In this document: positions 6,871 through 8,741 of the stretch, piece after piece
Position numbering within the stretch: position 1 is the stretch's first letter
Layout of the letters: each line of letters begins with the position of its first letter
Assembly: GCA_964473465.1 (NCBI GenBank)
Contig: CAYYPE010000031.1
Span: 1 to 8,741 of the forward strand
Direction: 5' to 3'
Source of the DNA: CALHRB01 sp964473465
GTDB lineage: Bacteria > Bacteroidota > Ignavibacteria > Kapaibacteriales > UBA2268
DNA: 8,741 nt
The notes under the pieces: generated by a model
Told to the model about the DNA's origin: nothing
What the model saw: the letters and a program-made list of their open reading frames with translations, nothing else
Databases searched by the model: none
Translations under genes and position numbers: made by a program

Positions 6871-8206
6871 TATTTTTGTTCAAATTATTAATAATAAACT
6901 TATATTTTCCTGCACCTGTTCGCTCAATTTTATCAACAAATTCAAATTCAACCTTCCAACCGGGACTTCTGACAGCAATTGATTCTTTAATTTTTTTTAA
7001 AATTCCATTAGAAAAGTTTTGTTCTTTAACTAATTTTATTAATATACTCTCAATTTCATTTTGACTAACTTGAAATTCTTTTATACCATCATTGTTTTCA
7101 ATAAAAACTTTTGAAAAAAACCAACCATGTATACTTTTACCCTCAGGAGTTATTAAAAAATCTAAACTTCTTCCAATAATTTCACTTAAAATTAAATAAT
7201 TCCTACCACAATTGCATTTGTCGCGAGATAAAATTCCTAAGTCCCCTGTTTCATATCTAATAAAAGGTAAACTAAAATTATATAGACTTGTTGCTAAAAT
7301 CCTACCTTCTCCAATGTTGATTTGTTTGTTGTTTGAGTCGACAATTTCCATAACAGCGGGTTCGGTATCGATATGCAATCCATTGTGATAATTACACTCA
7401 TGTGCAGTTACATTGCCATCAAACAAACCATAATTATCAAATACATTGCACTTAAAGATATTCTCAATATTATGTCTTAAATGTTCGTATAACTTGTCGG
7501 AAGTTGTAAAAATAGCTTGTGGTTTAAATAATTTGATGTTATTTTTTTTAATAAAATCACCAAAAAAACTAATTGAAGAAGCATAACCTCTAATAAATTT
7601 TGGTTTAAAATTATTTATTACTTCAACATATTCTCTCATTTCTTTTTCGGACATATCAAAAGAGGAAAGCTTTTTAAGATTTCTGGCAGTTTCATGTAAG
7701 AATTTGCCAAAAATAGATTTTGCATTTGCTCCTAAGGAAGAACCTGCAAGAAAAACCATTTTATCTCCGGGCTCAAATCCTCCATAACTCCATCCACGAT
7801 AAAGGGTGCATCCATTCATTATTCTTTGCTCTTTTGACACACGGTATTTCATAGGAGTGCCGGTTGAACCACCTGTAGCCCGATTGTCATATTTCATTTT
7901 ATCAAGATTTTTGGGAATGAGGTCATTCCAATTTTCTTTGATAATTTCTTTTGTCAAAATTGGCAGTATTTGAAGGTCTTCAGATTTTTGAATATCTGAA
8001 GGAATAATTCCCAATCTATTAAAGAGTTTAGTATAATAGTGGACATTTTCATATGCAAATAAAATCATTTTTCTCAACTGTTCATCTTGCTCAGCTTTTA
8101 ATTCTTCGTAAGGTTTCCACTGATTTTCCATAAGCCTGCGATAGACTTTCCAAAAATCAGGAGCAGCAGCAAAATGAGCCAGTTTGAATATTAATTTTCT
8201 AAGCAT
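6857..8206 (-). CDS. PaaK/CapK-like adenylate-forming enzyme
   Basis: This 449-residue protein belongs to the phenylacetate-CoA ligase (PaaK) branch of adenylate-forming enzymes, whose members in capsule loci are often called CapK. The phosphate-binding loop is ATGGSTGTP at 110-118. TTSD at 234-237 and DNYGLFDG at 257-264 occupy the adenine-binding region, although the usual YG-x-T/S-E has lost its glutamate here. RYETGDLG at 317-324 supplies the ribose-binding D322. A C-N-C-G pair follows near 331-334. Near the end, RTGAGK carries the likely catalytic lysine K434. Family members activate a carboxylic acid with ATP; in polysaccharide loci the acid and acceptor are mostly unknown. The full length and motifs argue that it is intact. 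It lies 61 bases after the DUF354 gene, the largest gap here, and overlaps the next gene by 14 bases. No other start is needed: ATG gives the normal N-terminus. Confidence 0.87.
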   Translation of the reverse strand: MLRKLIFKLAHFAAAPDFWKVYRRLMENQWKPYEELKAEQDEQLRKMILFAYENVHYYTKLFNRLGIIPSDIQKSEDLQILPILTKEIIKENWNDLIPKNLDKMKYDNRATGGSTGTPMKYRVSKEQRIMNGCTLYRGWSYGGFEPGDKMVFLAGSSLGANAKSIFGKFLHETARNLKKLSSFDMSEKEMREYVEVINNFKPKFIRGYASSISFFGDFIKKNNIKLFKPQAIFTTSDKLYEHLRHNIENIFKCNVFDNYGLFDGNVTAHECNYHNGLHIDTEPAVMEIVDSNNKQINIGEGRILATSLYNFSLPFIRYETGDLGILSRDKCNCGRNYLILSEIIGRSLDFLITPEGKSIHGWFFSKVFIENNDGIKEFQVSQNEIESILIKLVKEQNFSNGILKKIKESIAVRSPGWKVEFEFVDKIERTGAGKYKFIINNLNKNSEQS

Positions 8207-8267
8207 TTAATAATTCTTTTGATTTAAATTGTATTAAAAAACTCCAGAAATTCTTATAAAAATGTAA

Positions 8268-8741
8268 TTAAATTTTGCCTGTTTTTTGAAAATTCTCAAT
8301 CAAATTAACAATATATTCTGTAACATCAATTTTTTCTTCAAGCATTTTTTTTCTTTTCTCCGCCCAAATTGATTTGGTATTTGGATCAGAAAGAAGTTCA
8401 ATCCCCTTTATTATAGCTTTTTCCTGCTCTTCTATTGAATTTTTAAAATTAAAAACCAAACCATATTTCTTCTCCTGTTCATCAGTATAGCCTCTGCCTA
8501 TATAGTCTAAATATATTGCCGGGACGCCCAAAACAGCAGCTTCGGATGCCATTGTGGCACTTTCTCCAAAAAGAAGTGAACAATAATTTATAGCATCGTG
8601 AATTTTTTCAGGAGGTATCTTAATTCTGAATTTGTCAAGTTCACCATTTAACTGTTTTTCAGAGGTAATGAATACTTTTGCATATTTCGAAAATTCTTTA
8701 ACAGCTTTCAATTTCATTTCATCAGTGAATCCTTTTTGGCC
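8268..8741 (-). CDS. DUF354 family protein, C-terminal part (cut by window edge)
   Basis: The reading frame is open to the last base of the window, so the real start lies outside it. An ATG at 8717 is internal, because family-like residues (GQKGFTDE) continue upstream of it. The visible 157 residues match the C-terminal half of DUF354 proteins, which have a GT-B-like fold related to UDP-GlcNAc 2-epimerase and are common in archaeal and bacterial polysaccharide loci. Recognisable points are FITSEK, the IPPEKIHDAINY helix, and LFGESATMASEAAVLGVPAI, which resembles the nucleotide-binding segment of GT-B enzymes, followed by KYGLVFNF. The exact reaction of DUF354 proteins is not known to me. The stop is TAA at 8268-8270. 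It is the first gene seen of the operon and is followed by a 61-base AT-rich gap in which I found no clear terminator or promoter. Confidence 0.8.
   Translation of the reverse strand, partial: GQKGFTDEMKLKAVKEFSKYAKVFITSEKQLNGELDKFRIKIPPEKIHDAINYCSLLFGESATMASEAAVLGVPAIYLDYIGRGYTDEQEKKYGLVFNFKNSIEEQEKAIIKGIELLSDPNTKSIWAEKRKKMLEEKIDVTEYIVNLIENFQKTGKI

Noticed and set aside
6876..7064. 62-codon open frame on the plus strand
   Set aside because: Antisense to the C-terminal end of the PaaK-like gene; no motif or ribosome site supports it.
8268..8717. Complete 149-residue gene starting at the ATG at 8717
   Set aside because: The frame stays open to the window edge with family-like residues before this Met, so the gene is a truncated DUF354 protein and this Met is internal.

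Overview
This window is a stretch of a surface-polysaccharide (O-antigen, capsule or similar glycan) biosynthesis locus. Every supported gene lies on the minus strand, so the order of transcription runs from high to low coordinates. Genes are packed with gaps of 3 to 61 bases or short overlaps, which reads as one operon entering at the right edge and leaving at the left edge. The DNA is clearly AT-rich. Most starts have an A/T-rich leader and no convincing Shine-Dalgarno sequence. That and the gene types fit the Bacteroidota/Ignavibacteriota side of bacterial diversity, but the assignment is a soft inference. No rRNA, tRNA, insertion sequence, CRISPR array or clear terminator was seen, and no gap exceeds 300 bases.

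In transcription order the genes are: a DUF354 family protein cut by the right edge; a PaaK/CapK-like adenylate-forming enzyme; a GT-A (GT2-type) glycosyltransferase starting at GTG; a GT-B glycosyltransferase whose C-terminal half recalls the Fuc4NAc transferase WecF; a short sugar-1-phosphate nucleotidylyltransferase; a minimal nucleotidyltransferase (MNT, MntA-type antitoxin); a 34-codon remnant that looks like the tail of a HEPN (DUF86) toxin; an extended-SDR NAD-dependent sugar epimerase/dehydratase; a multi-pass GT-C type glycosyltransferase; a GtrB/ArnC/DPM-like polyprenyl-phosphate glycosyltransferase; and the first 22 codons of a WecD-like GNAT acetyltransferase cut by the left edge.

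Working together, the nucleotidylyltransferase would make an NDP-sugar and the SDR would modify it. The two soluble glycosyltransferases would build an oligosaccharide on a lipid carrier in the cytoplasm. The GtrB-like enzyme would load a sugar on polyprenyl phosphate, which the GT-C protein would use as donor on the outer face of the membrane. The WecD-like start suggests that an N-acylated amino sugar is also made. No Wzx flippase, Wzy polymerase or GtrA-type flippase is visible here.

The most unusual element is the MNT gene with its broken HEPN partner, wedged between the nucleotidylyltransferase and SDR genes. It looks like a toxin-antitoxin pair that has lost its toxin and kept the antitoxin.
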